64,000 nucleotides of DNA from Alistipes sp. (GCA_017621455.1 JAGATC010000020.1:248001-312000), one strand, 5' to 3'. Positions 51,980 to 59,741 are shown, counted from the stretch's first letter. Translations and numbers: made by a program. The notes: generated by a model not told the origin, from the letters alone.

Positions 51980-52444
51980 ATGAAAAGTTTGAAGATTTGG
52001 TCGCTTGTAGCAATGCTTGCATTGGCAATGACGGCATGTGATAAGAAGGGTGGAGAGCAAGATGAGCCTAAGGTTGGTGGCCTCGAGAATATTGAGCAGG
52101 AGTGGAAGCTCGCATCAGTAAACGGTACCCCTGTGGATTTCAACGTCTACATCAGCTTCTCGTCAGGTACTTTTGCTCTCTATCAGCAGGTATATACCCT
52201 CGACTATCAGTTCTACGATGGCGAGTACACCGTTAGTGGCAACACATTGTTCGGTAGCTACTTCGATGGTGGCAACTGGAAGTGTGACTACACTGGTGGC
52301 ATCACCGAGGATGGCAAGAGTATGACTCTTAAGAGTAAGGAGGATCACCCCGTAACTTATGTCTACGAGGCATGTACCATCCCTGAGATTGTCAAAGAGG
52401 AGGCCTTAGCAACACGCGCTTCAGAGTTTATCCCCTTCTTGTAA
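51980..52444 (+). CDS. Lipocalin-like small lipoprotein 1
   Basis: Protein of 154 residues with lipobox MTAC. The mature part has the short beta-barrel pattern of lipocalin-like proteins: EQEWKLASVNGTPVDF, FSSGTFALYQQ, YDGEYTVSGNTLFGSY, DGKSMTLKSKEDHPVTYVYE. The tail is ATRASEFIPFL, an Arg followed by eight residues. Paralogous to the gene at 54747. It directly follows a secreted protease, so an inhibitor or partner role is plausible but unproven. Its stop codon starts hairpin element E. Confidence 0.75.
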   Translation: MKSLKIWSLVAMLALAMTACDKKGGEQDEPKVGGLENIEQEWKLASVNGTPVDFNVYISFSSGTFALYQQVYTLDYQFYDGEYTVSGNTLFGSYFDGGNWKCDYTGGITEDGKSMTLKSKEDHPVTYVYEACTIPEIVKEEALATRASEFIPFL

Positions 52445-52572
52445 TTTTCGATTATAAGGCCGCATCTGCGGCACATCCCAAAAAGTAAGAGACCTCGGGC
52501 TGTACTTCGTGTACTATCCCGAGGTCTCTTCTTTTGCGATGCACCACATCTGCAGCCTTCTAATCAAAAATT
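52443..52572 (+). repeat. Variable-stem hairpin element, copy E
   Basis: A 130-bp element with imperfect terminal inverted repeats (AATTTTCGATTATAAGGCCG versus the reverse complement of CCTTCTAATCAAAAATT). Perfect 13-base hairpin arms lie at 52487-52499 and 52518-52530. The loop contains GTAC-TTCGT-GTAC. Flanks match copies A and B (CGCATCTGCGGCAC, ACCACATCTGCAGCC). It begins in the TAA stop of the lipocalin-like gene and separates it from the second S8 gene. Confidence 0.85.
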
Positions 52573-52622
52573 CATATCGCAGCATTTTATTAGCCAAACT
52601 CTTCCAATTCAAGAAATTTTTG

Positions 52623-52630
52623 TATATTTG
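52623..52630 (+). promoter_or_regulatory. -7 promoter box of S8 peptidase gene 2
   Basis: TATATTTG with the same downstream CATCTTGAGAGA as the first S8 gene, indicating a duplicated promoter. Confidence 0.65.
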
Positions 52631-52717
52631 CATCTTGAGAGATTGTGAAGTGTGCCACGGGTGTGATTGTCGTGGCAATACCCATACAAACGAGGATACA
52701 ATTTAACTTAAACTACT

Positions 52718-54715
52718 ATGAATAGAACAAAACTCTTTTTTATTGCATTGGCAGGTTTGATGGCCGTAGCGTGTGCCACAGACCCTGTAGATGAGCCTAA
52801 GGGCGCAGCCGAGGAGGCTGTTGTCGCAAAGAAGTTTGTGAATACCTCAGCAAATGCTATCAATGGTGAGCTTATCATCTGCGTAGATGAGGCTACCGCC
52901 GAGCAGCTCGAGAGCGCTGAGGTGACCACTCGCTCGGGTGTAACGTCGCTCGACGCCTTTGCTGCAGAGGTGGGCGCAACGGCTATCAAGCCCGTCTTCA
53001 ACCTCAAGGTTAACGCTGAGCGTAAGCGTGAGCTCGGCATGCACCTCTGGTATACTGTAAGCTTCCCCGCTGAGGAGAATCTCGACGAGGCAGCACAGCG
53101 CCTTGCTAAGTGTGAGGTCGTTGAGCGTGTGCAGTTCTCTACACAGATTGCAACACCTAAGGTTACATCTACCGAGATTGACCCCTCGCAGATGGCTACA
53201 ACACGTGCCGAGGGTGTTCCTTTCGACGATACGTTGCTTCCACGTCAGTGGCACTACAACAACGATGGTACGGTAGACTTCCCCGAGGCTAAGGCTGGTG
53301 CCGACATCAACCTCTTTGCAGCATGGGAGCTCACTACGGGTCGTCCCGATGTCGTTGTAGCGATTGTTGACGAGGGTGTATGCTACACTCACAAGGACCT
53401 TCAGGCCAATATGCACGTAAACGAGGCTGAGAAGTATGGTGTTGAGGGTGTTGATGACGATGGTAATGGTTATACCGATGACGTATACGGCTATAACTTC
53501 GTAGATAATGGTCGTGTGACTTGGACTCGTAATGGTGACTCTGGTCACGGTACGCACGTGGCAGGCACTGTTGCTGCTGTGAACAACAATGGCTTTGGTG
53601 TTGCTGGTGTTGCCGGTGGCTCGGGCAATGGTGATGGTGTTCGCATCTTCTCTTGCCAGATTATCTCGGGTGGTAATGCTGCTGGCGTAGGTGCAACAGC
53701 TGCTGCTGTTGAGTATGCTGCAGACCGTGGTGCTTGTGTCTTGCAGAACTCATGGGGCTTTGAGGCTGGTCAGATTGCCAACGATAATATGTTTGAGAGT
53801 GGCTCAACTGGTGTAGAGTGGACTGCATTCAAGTACTTTATGGAGACCAAGAACCATCCTAACCTTGAGGGTGGTATCATCATCTTCGCTGCGGGTAACG
53901 ATGGTAAGGCTGTGGCTGGCTATCCCGCAGCATATAATAAGCTTATTGCAGTGTCGGCTATCGCTCCTGACGGCAATCCTACATACTACACTTGCTACGA
54001 CCGTGGCTGTAACGTATCGGCACCTGGTGGCGAGTACTTCCTCCGTAATGCTGCATCTGTAGACAGCGGTTGTGTGGCTTCAACACTCCCTGGCGATAAG
54101 TATGCCTTTATGCAGGGTACATCAATGGCTTGTCCTCACGTGTCGGGTATCGCGGCTTTGGCTATATCGTATGCTGCCGACAATGGCATCGTGCTTACAC
54201 TCCCAGAGCTAAAGGATATCATCGTATCATCAGTATCGGGTTTTAAGTTTGAGGGCACAAAGGCCAACTATGGAACACATGGTACAATGAACCTTACAAC
54301 TTATAACAACAAGATGGGTACTGGCCTTATCGACGCATACCGAGTGTTGATGGCTGTGCGTGGTACTACATGTATCCCTATCCCCCTTGGTGAGCAGGTT
54401 ATCCTCGACATCAACAACTTCATTGGCGATGGTAACCTTCAGATTAAGATGCTTGAGTCGGAGATCTCGGACGAGGTTAAGGAGAAGCTCGGTATCACAG
54501 ACTGCCGCTTTATGGGTAGCAAGCTCCTTATCACTTGTACCAAGCCTGGTAGCGCCGTCGTTAAGTTGAAGTATGTCGCTGGTGGTAGCGCCGTAGGTGG
54601 TGGTCAGATTACAGGTGGTATGGAGGCAGAGCAGGAGTTCGCTTTTGTGGTACGTCCTGGTATTAAGGTTGACGAGGGTACTGGTGCTCCTATTGTTCCT
54701 GGTGGCTGGTTGTAA
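52718..54715 (+). CDS. S8-family (subtilisin-like) serine peptidase lipoprotein 2
   Basis: Secreted endopeptidase of 665 residues, a tandem paralogue of the gene at 49873. Lipobox AVAC (C19). The prodomain contains NTSANAINGELIICVDEAT and HLWYTVSFPAEENL. The triad is D218 (AIVDEGVCYTHKDL), H280 (SGHGTHVAGT) and S469 (GTSMACPHVSG), again with a DEG Asp motif. ATTRAEG marks the prodomain boundary. The C-terminal beta domain (IGDGNLQIK, VAGGSAVGGGQITGG) matches its paralogue and ends GGWL. Followed 31 bases later by the second lipocalin-like gene. Confidence 0.93.
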   Translation: MNRTKLFFIALAGLMAVACATDPVDEPKGAAEEAVVAKKFVNTSANAINGELIICVDEATAEQLESAEVTTRSGVTSLDAFAAEVGATAIKPVFNLKVNAERKRELGMHLWYTVSFPAEENLDEAAQRLAKCEVVERVQFSTQIATPKVTSTEIDPSQMATTRAEGVPFDDTLLPRQWHYNNDGTVDFPEAKAGADINLFAAWELTTGRPDVVVAIVDEGVCYTHKDLQANMHVNEAEKYGVEGVDDDGNGYTDDVYGYNFVDNGRVTWTRNGDSGHGTHVAGTVAAVNNNGFGVAGVAGGSGNGDGVRIFSCQIISGGNAAGVGATAAAVEYAADRGACVLQNSWGFEAGQIANDNMFESGSTGVEWTAFKYFMETKNHPNLEGGIIIFAAGNDGKAVAGYPAAYNKLIAVSAIAPDGNPTYYTCYDRGCNVSAPGGEYFLRNAASVDSGCVASTLPGDKYAFMQGTSMACPHVSGIAALAISYAADNGIVLTLPELKDIIVSSVSGFKFEGTKANYGTHGTMNLTTYNNKMGTGLIDAYRVLMAVRGTTCIPIPLGEQVILDINNFIGDGNLQIKMLESEISDEVKEKLGITDCRFMGSKLLITCTKPGSAVVKLKYVAGGSAVGGGQITGGMEAEQEFAFVVRPGIKVDEGTGAPIVPGGWL

Positions 54716-54746
54716 TATTGTTAACTGTATAAAAGTAAAACGAGAT

Positions 54747-55190
54747 ATGAAAAAGTTTTTTGCTGTTTTTGCAGTCGTAGCACTTGCGTTGGTAGGTTGC
54801 AATAATGAGTCTGATGATCCCCAGGTTGGTGGCAGTAGTGCTCTTGATGGCCAGTGGCATATAACCGAGTGGAATGGTGAGGCACCAGAGTTCGACGTAT
54901 ATGTAAAGTTTGACGAGGGTGCTTTCGAGATTTACCAGCAGGTATGGTCGCTCGACTACGAGCTATTTAAGGGCACCTATAAGGTGAGTGGCGAGATTGT
55001 TACTGGCACCTATGAGAATGGCTCAAATTGGGCTTCGGGCTATAAGTTTGCAGTTGCGGGTGACAAGCTCACTATGCACAGCCAGGAGGATCAGAGCGTA
55101 ACAAGCGTTTACGAGAAGTGTGAAATCCCTGCGGAGATTATCACCGAGGCAACAACTACCCGCTCAGCGGAGGTTGTTCCATTCTTGTAA
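54747..55190 (+). CDS. Lipocalin-like small lipoprotein 2
   Basis: Protein of 147 residues; ATG 54747 is chosen because it starts a clean signal peptide (KKFFAVFAVVALALVGC). The mature part parallels the protein at 51980: LDGQWHITEWNGEAPEF, DEGAFEIYQQVWSLDYELF, KGTYKVSGEIVTGTY, and the tail TTTRSAEVVPFL. Both share the pattern TR followed by eight residues ending PFL. It lies just after the second S8 peptidase gene. A role as partner or inhibitor of that protease is inferred only from position. Confidence 0.75.
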   Translation: MKKFFAVFAVVALALVGCNNESDDPQVGGSSALDGQWHITEWNGEAPEFDVYVKFDEGAFEIYQQVWSLDYELFKGTYKVSGEIVTGTYENGSNWASGYKFAVAGDKLTMHSQEDQSVTSVYEKCEIPAEIITEATTTRSAEVVPFL

Positions 55191-55212
55191 TTCCCTAACT
55201 ATTAATCGTAAT

Positions 55213-55246
55213 GGGGTAATTCCTAAGTGGGAGTTACCCCTTTTTT
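55213..55246 (+). terminator. Terminator directly ahead of the C10 peptidase gene
   Basis: GGGGTAATTCC pairs with GGAGTTACCCC, then TTTTTT. The T-run ends only 3 bases before ATG 55250. Confidence 0.8.
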
Positions 55247-55249
55247 AAG

Positions 55250-56992
55250 ATGATGAAGAGACTATTTTTAATGCTTACCCTTGCCGTAGTCTCCATCGGT
55301 GGGGTCGTGGCAAAGGAGGTGCCACACGCCGTGGCACTCGATATTGCTCGTGGCGTGTTGGGTGACCAAACGCGTGGTGTTGATGTTGTTGTGGCGTGGG
55401 ATAGCGAGGTGCTTGGCACCACTCGTGCGAGTGACGCTCCTACGTTCTATGTTGTAACCCCTCAGTCGGGTGCGGGCTTTGTCGTCGTCGCGGGTGACGA
55501 TAGGGTGATGCCCATCTTAGCATACTCCACGAGTTACCCGATGGCGGATAGCGATATGCTACCTCCTAATTTTGAGGCGTGGCTGCGCTATGTCGATAGG
55601 GCAGTGCGCTATGTCCGTGAAAACGATGTCGTGGCGGATGATGCTACCGCTCGCCTATGGTCGGAGTTATATATTCCCGCAGATGTCACGTTGTTGAACA
55701 CAGCGCGCTGGAGTCAGTATATGCCCTATAATAAGTATTGTCCGCTGGATGGAGGTGAGCTATCGCTAACGGGCTGCACGCAGACGGCTATGGCCATCAT
55801 TATGCACTACAATCGCTGGCCAGAGAGGGCGCAGGGTACCACTGAGCCCTTTACGACGCTTACTGGGGGGCTCGACGTTGCCTCGCGCGACCTTAATCAC
55901 GCCTACGACTGGGATAATATGCTTATAGAGTATGTCGAGGGTGAGTATAGCGAGGCCGAGGGTGATGCTGTGGCGGTGCTTATGGCAGACCTTGGTCACT
56001 CGTTCCAGGCAGACTATTCGGCTATTGGAACTGCGGCAATGCCTAATGGTAAGGCTATGTATGAGAATTATGGCTATAGCCCTTCGTGCTACTATGCTAT
56101 GCGCGACTACTACTCTGCGGAGAATTGGAACGCACTGCTACGTAGTGAGATAGATGCCAACCGTCCAGTCTTTTATAGCGCCTATACGCAAGATGCGGCG
56201 GGCCATGCCTTTGTTATCGACGGCTATGATGCCAACGACTACTTCCACGTTAACTGGGGCTGGGGTGGTATGAGCGATGGCTTCTTTAAGATCGAAGGCC
56301 TTGTACTTCAGGAGTACGTCTTCGATGTTACGCACTGGGCTTACCTCGGTCTCCATCCCGTGCGTGATGGCGAGGTGGATAACCTGCTCTACCTCTCTAC
56401 TCCTGGTATGACCACAAGAGAGACGGAGTTTCAGTCTGGCAAGCCGCTTATTATTGACGGCATATCTATCGCCAATCCTGCCGTCATTAACTTCAATGGC
56501 GAGGTGCGCGTGGGTCTCTGCGGCATCGACGGCGAGTTTAAGTCATGGGCCTCGGATGCTATCTCATTCTCGCTCGATGCGGGTTATGCCACGTCGATAG
56601 TGAATATGACAGCTGTGGTAGCGCAGGAGATTGAGTCGGGTGATAGGCTGCGTGCCTACTATCGTTCGGCCGATAGCGACAAGTGGCACTATATGGTGCC
56701 CTATGCGGACAATACCCAGTGGGAGATTGTGTTGAAGCACCCCTCGATAGGTGAGACTACGTCGCTGAGGTTCGATAAGACCACGGGGCTAATGGTCATC
56801 ACGCACGTTGAGGATGTCACTGCGGCGCTCTATCTGCTTGGTGGCGTTGTGGAGAGTGGTGTCGAGACCACCTCGCGAACGATGATTATCGACACTAATA
56901 AGCTGAACCGTAAGGATATGTATACGATATATCTGGAGCGCGAGGATGGTAGCGAGAGCAAGAGTTATACGTTTACCCTAAACGATTTGTAG
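55250..56992 (+). CDS. C10-family (streptopain-like) cysteine peptidase
   Basis: Secreted cysteine endopeptidase of 580 residues with a non-lipoprotein signal peptide (cleavage near VVAKE). A streptopain-type prodomain covers about 22-125 (TFYVVTPQSGAGFVVVAGDD). The catalytic domain has C176 in LTGCTQTAMA and H319 in GHAFVIDGYD, followed by NWGWGG (335-340), which forms the oxyanion and Trp site. About 200 extra residues make C-terminal beta domains. TTRASD at about 57-62 may be a processing site. The start codon is almost on the T-run of a terminator, so expression may depend on readthrough. Confidence 0.92.
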   Translation: MMKRLFLMLTLAVVSIGGVVAKEVPHAVALDIARGVLGDQTRGVDVVVAWDSEVLGTTRASDAPTFYVVTPQSGAGFVVVAGDDRVMPILAYSTSYPMADSDMLPPNFEAWLRYVDRAVRYVRENDVVADDATARLWSELYIPADVTLLNTARWSQYMPYNKYCPLDGGELSLTGCTQTAMAIIMHYNRWPERAQGTTEPFTTLTGGLDVASRDLNHAYDWDNMLIEYVEGEYSEAEGDAVAVLMADLGHSFQADYSAIGTAAMPNGKAMYENYGYSPSCYYAMRDYYSAENWNALLRSEIDANRPVFYSAYTQDAAGHAFVIDGYDANDYFHVNWGWGGMSDGFFKIEGLVLQEYVFDVTHWAYLGLHPVRDGEVDNLLYLSTPGMTTRETEFQSGKPLIIDGISIANPAVINFNGEVRVGLCGIDGEFKSWASDAISFSLDAGYATSIVNMTAVVAQEIESGDRLRAYYRSADSDKWHYMVPYADNTQWEIVLKHPSIGETTSLRFDKTTGLMVITHVEDVTAALYLLGGVVESGVETTSRTMIIDTNKLNRKDMYTIYLEREDGSESKSYTFTLNDL

Positions 56993-57001
56993 ACTTTTAC
57001 T

Positions 57002-57367
57002 ATGAAAAAGATATATTACTTCTCTATAGCAGTGCTCTTGATGGTTAGTTGCCAGGGAGATAAGCCTCTGCCTGGACCAGAACCTGAGCCTGAGCCCAAT
57101 CCCAATCCCGGAGAGGATGTGGTGGTTACGACCTTCAGACTTACGTTACGGCACAATATGGATTATCTCCGCTCCCCCGAGTGGTCGGGTGAGAGTGTTC
57201 GTGGCGAGGTAGAGTGGGGAGATGGCACAAAGGAGGCGTATAGCGAGGGCCTTGACCACGACTATGCAGCAGAAGGTAAGTATAGTGCCAAGTTCGAAAT
57301 GGAGAATGTCGATGGCTTTGAAATAGAGCAACTTGGCGATATTGAACACTTAGATATAGCGTTGTAG
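57002..57367 (+). CDS. Small Pro-rich lipoprotein with PKD-like domain
   Basis: Protein of 121 residues with lipobox MVSC. A Pro-Glu-Asn repeat linker (PGPEPEPEPNPNPGED) is followed by a short beta domain with VEWGDGTKEAYSEG and HDYAAEGKYSAKFEM, the W-G-D-G...H-x-Y pattern of PKD-like folds. It starts 10 bases after the C10 peptidase gene and is surely co-transcribed. Bacteroides C10 proteases can be encoded next to small inhibitors, so an inhibitor role is possible. Sequence alone does not show it. Confidence 0.7.
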   Translation: MKKIYYFSIAVLLMVSCQGDKPLPGPEPEPEPNPNPGEDVVVTTFRLTLRHNMDYLRSPEWSGESVRGEVEWGDGTKEAYSEGLDHDYAAEGKYSAKFEMENVDGFEIEQLGDIEHLDIAL

Positions 57368-57370
57368 CTG

Positions 57371-58612
57371 TTAGCGCCTGTCGCTGAAGATGTTACTTAT
57401 AATGGTGTCCGTAGCACCACACTGCTCCTCGGTATAACGACGTGCCGAGGAGCTCGCTTTTTGTAGTGCCTCACCATCGGTGGCCAAGGGCGCGAACCAC
57501 GCCTCGAGCTCCTCTGCCGAGCTAATACTACGCGCAGCACCCACCGAGATAAGGTCTCGCGCCTCGCGGAACTTCTTATAGTTGGGTCCAAAGGCTATAG
57601 GTAGACCAAAGGTCGCGGCCTCCAAGGTGTTGTGTATGCCTACGCCAAAGCCTCCGCCTATGTATGCCCAGCGGGCATAGCCATACGCCGAGGATAGTGG
57701 TCCTATGGTGTCGAGAACAAGGAGTTGTGTTGTGCTAAAGTCGTCATCTGGGGTGGAGCGAGTATAGCGTGCTACGCCCCCTTTGATGTTAGCCTCAAGC
57801 CACTTAATGCGCTCTTCGTCAATCTCATGCGGTGCTACGACGAAACGTATTGCAGGATTGCTATTTATTAACTGCGCCAGAATCTTTTCGTCTTTACCCC
57901 ATGTAGAGCCTGCAATAAATAGGTCGCCATCGTCACGGAAACGCTCTATAATAGGAATCTCTCTTGCTGCTTTGGCAATTGCTGCCACACGGTCGAAGCG
58001 GGTGTCACCCGCGATAATCGAGCGTGTGTAGCCAACGCCCTCGAGTAGCGTGCGCGAAGCCTCGTCCTGCACGAATATGGTGGTATATGTCTCTAAGGCC
58101 TTGCGCCAGATACCTCCCCAGGGGCGGAAGTGTACCTGTGTGGGGCGGAAGATAGCAGATACGAGGTATGTGGGTATCTGACGGTGGCGTAGTCCATCGA
58201 GGTAGTTGAGCCAAAACTCATACTTTACGAATATGGCGACGTCGGGGTGTATAGCATTGAGGAAGCGACGCACGTTGTGCGGAGTGTCGGCCGGGAGATA
58301 GAAGATGTGGTCGGCACAAGGGTAGTCCTTGCGTATCTCGTAGCCCGATGGCGAGAAGAAGGTCAAGACTACGACGGTCTCGGGGCTATCACGCTTAATG
58401 CGTTCAATTATGGGGCGTCCCTGCTCGAACTCGCCCAGCGAGGCGGCATGTAGCCATACTATTCGTCCCTTTACATCACGCATCGACTCTTCGATGTGGC
58501 GTAGTGCCTCGCGGCCGCCACGGTGACGCAGGCGCGCCTTACGATTGAATGGCGAGGCGAGGGCTATAGCTGCCGAGTAGCACCTAATACCTATATTATA
58601 TAATACGCTCAT
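57371..58612 (-). CDS. waaA: 3-deoxy-D-manno-octulosonic acid (KDO) transferase
   Basis: Glycosyltransferase that adds KDO to lipid A precursor on the inner face of the inner membrane. Length is 413 residues from ATG 58612. The N-terminal membrane-associated helix is followed by IVWLHAASLGEFEQGRP, the family hallmark carrying the catalytic Glu. The second Rossmann domain contains FIAGSTWGKDE, VVAPHEI, and GGGFGVGIHNTLEAATFGLPIAFGP near the C-terminus. Probably downstream in a pepE-yraN-waaA transcript. Confidence 0.96.
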   Translation of the reverse strand: MSVLYNIGIRCYSAAIALASPFNRKARLRHRGGREALRHIEESMRDVKGRIVWLHAASLGEFEQGRPIIERIKRDSPETVVVLTFFSPSGYEIRKDYPCADHIFYLPADTPHNVRRFLNAIHPDVAIFVKYEFWLNYLDGLRHRQIPTYLVSAIFRPTQVHFRPWGGIWRKALETYTTIFVQDEASRTLLEGVGYTRSIIAGDTRFDRVAAIAKAAREIPIIERFRDDGDLFIAGSTWGKDEKILAQLINSNPAIRFVVAPHEIDEERIKWLEANIKGGVARYTRSTPDDDFSTTQLLVLDTIGPLSSAYGYARWAYIGGGFGVGIHNTLEAATFGLPIAFGPNYKKFREARDLISVGAARSISSAEELEAWFAPLATDGEALQKASSSARRYTEEQCGATDTIISNIFSDRR

Positions 58613-58627
58613 CTCAAAACATAACAC

Positions 58628-58657
58628 TGCCACCCACCCCTTTGGGAGCGGGTAGCA
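58628..58657 (-). terminator. Hairpin between yraN and waaA
   Basis: A 13-base stem with three G-U pairs on the minus strand and an AAA loop. With no strong U-tract it may be an attenuator. Confidence 0.4.
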
Positions 58658-58660
58658 ATG

Positions 58661-59017
58661 CTATAAAATGTTCTCTGTATACTCTATGGTGGTGCCACCA
58701 GCATCACTCCATGTTATGGCAATAAGGTCGAACTGGAGGTTAAGTTGTGTTCCGTGTATTGCACGGTATGCCATGGCGCCACGACGCAGTGTACGTATCT
58801 TCTGGTCGTCGATACTGTCGTAGGCGCTCTGCCAGCCACCCTCCTTACGGGTCTTGACCTCGACAAAGTGCAACGTGTCGTAGTGCTGGGCGATAATATC
58901 TATCTCGTAGCGCCCCGCACGCCAATTGCGTTCAACGATATAGTACCCTTGTTCGCGTAGCCACTCCGTGGCGATATCCTCGCCGCGGTTGCCAATTATG
59001 GTGGTCCTGCCACTCAT
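58661..59017 (-). CDS. YraN / UPF0102 family protein
   Basis: Small cytoplasmic nuclease-fold protein of 118 residues. Start ATG 59017 (MSGRTT) is chosen because it lies just beyond the pepE stop codon and restores the family length. GNRGEDIATEWL, the restriction-endonuclease-like core YEIDIIAQHYDTLHFVEVKTR (D-x-n-E-V-K) and the C-terminal NLQFDLIAITW are all characteristic. The exact cellular role of the family is not settled. Confidence 0.93.
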   Translation of the reverse strand: MSGRTTIIGNRGEDIATEWLREQGYYIVERNWRAGRYEIDIIAQHYDTLHFVEVKTRKEGGWQSAYDSIDDQKIRTLRRGAMAYRAIHGTQLNLQFDLIAITWSDAGGTTIEYTENIL

Positions 59018-59027
59018 CGCCCGAAAG

Positions 59028-59741
59028 CTACTTCGCGCGACGGATAAGGAAGTCGATGTTGTCGCCAGGCTGTACCTCGAATGTCTCACGACCCTTCTTA
59101 AATACACGCATTGGGCGCGAACCGATAAGCTCGATGCCATTGTCGTTGATGCGGAGCATACAGCCCTCGCGTAGACCTACGACATAGCGGCTGCGGTTAG
59201 CCTCCAAATACTCCAAGATGCGCTGCTCGCGAGTCTCACCAGCGTGACCCTCGGGGTTAGCGTCGAGGTAGTGTGGGTTAATCTGGAACGATACTAAACC
59301 GATAGCGCGGAACGACTCGGGCTGTACGATAGGCATATCGTTTGTAGTGCATATCGTAGGGCATGTTACGTTGCTACCTGCCGACCAACCAACGTAGGGA
59401 ACGCCCGCCTTAACGCGGTGGAAGATCATGTCGAGGAGGTCCTCCTCCTGCATCTTCTTCAGCAGCGCGAAGGTGTTACCTCCACCTATCACGATGGCCT
59501 GAGCGTGGCGGATGAAGTTGCGCTTGTTTAGTGCATGGTGTACTGAGCGCACCTTGATGCCTATTTCGTTGAAGCGAGCCTGTACCTTCGCCTCATACTC
59601 GTCATAAGAGAAGGTTACGGCAGCGTATGGGACGAAAACAACCTCGTCAATGCCCTCGAGCGTCTTTGCAATCTCGGCAATGGGATATTTCAAATAAGGC
59701 TCACCGGCATTGGTGGAATTGGAAATTAATAATAGGTTCAT
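59028..59741 (-). CDS. pepE: Dipeptidase E (alpha-aspartyl dipeptidase)
   Basis: Cytoplasmic S51-family serine peptidase of 237 residues that cleaves Asp-Xaa dipeptides. The nucleophile serine is in YVGWSAGSNV (about residue 122). The upstream VIGGGNTFALLK and the later QINPHYLDANPEGHAGETR complete the PepE signatures. First gene of a minus-strand group with yraN and waaA. It may supply amino acids from imported aspartyl peptides. Confidence 0.96.
   Translation of the reverse strand: MNLLLISNSTNAGEPYLKYPIAEIAKTLEGIDEVVFVPYAAVTFSYDEYEAKVQARFNEIGIKVRSVHHALNKRNFIRHAQAIVIGGGNTFALLKKMQEEDLLDMIFHRVKAGVPYVGWSAGSNVTCPTICTTNDMPIVQPESFRAIGLVSFQINPHYLDANPEGHAGETREQRILEYLEANRSRYVVGLREGCMLRINDNGIELIGSRPMRVFKKGRETFEVQPGDNIDFLIRRAK

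Noticed and set aside
52847-53557. Minus-strand open frame of 236 codons inside the second S8 peptidase gene
   Set aside because: It lies opposite the prodomain and active-site region of a clear peptidase and has no independent support.
54597-54746. N-terminal extension of the second lipocalin-like protein
   Set aside because: It overlaps the 3' end of the S8 peptidase gene out of frame. ATG 54747 begins a proper lipoprotein signal peptide.
59018-59140. N-terminal extension of the YraN protein
   Set aside because: It overlaps the end of pepE in another frame and lacks similarity to the family, while ATG 59017 gives the normal length.
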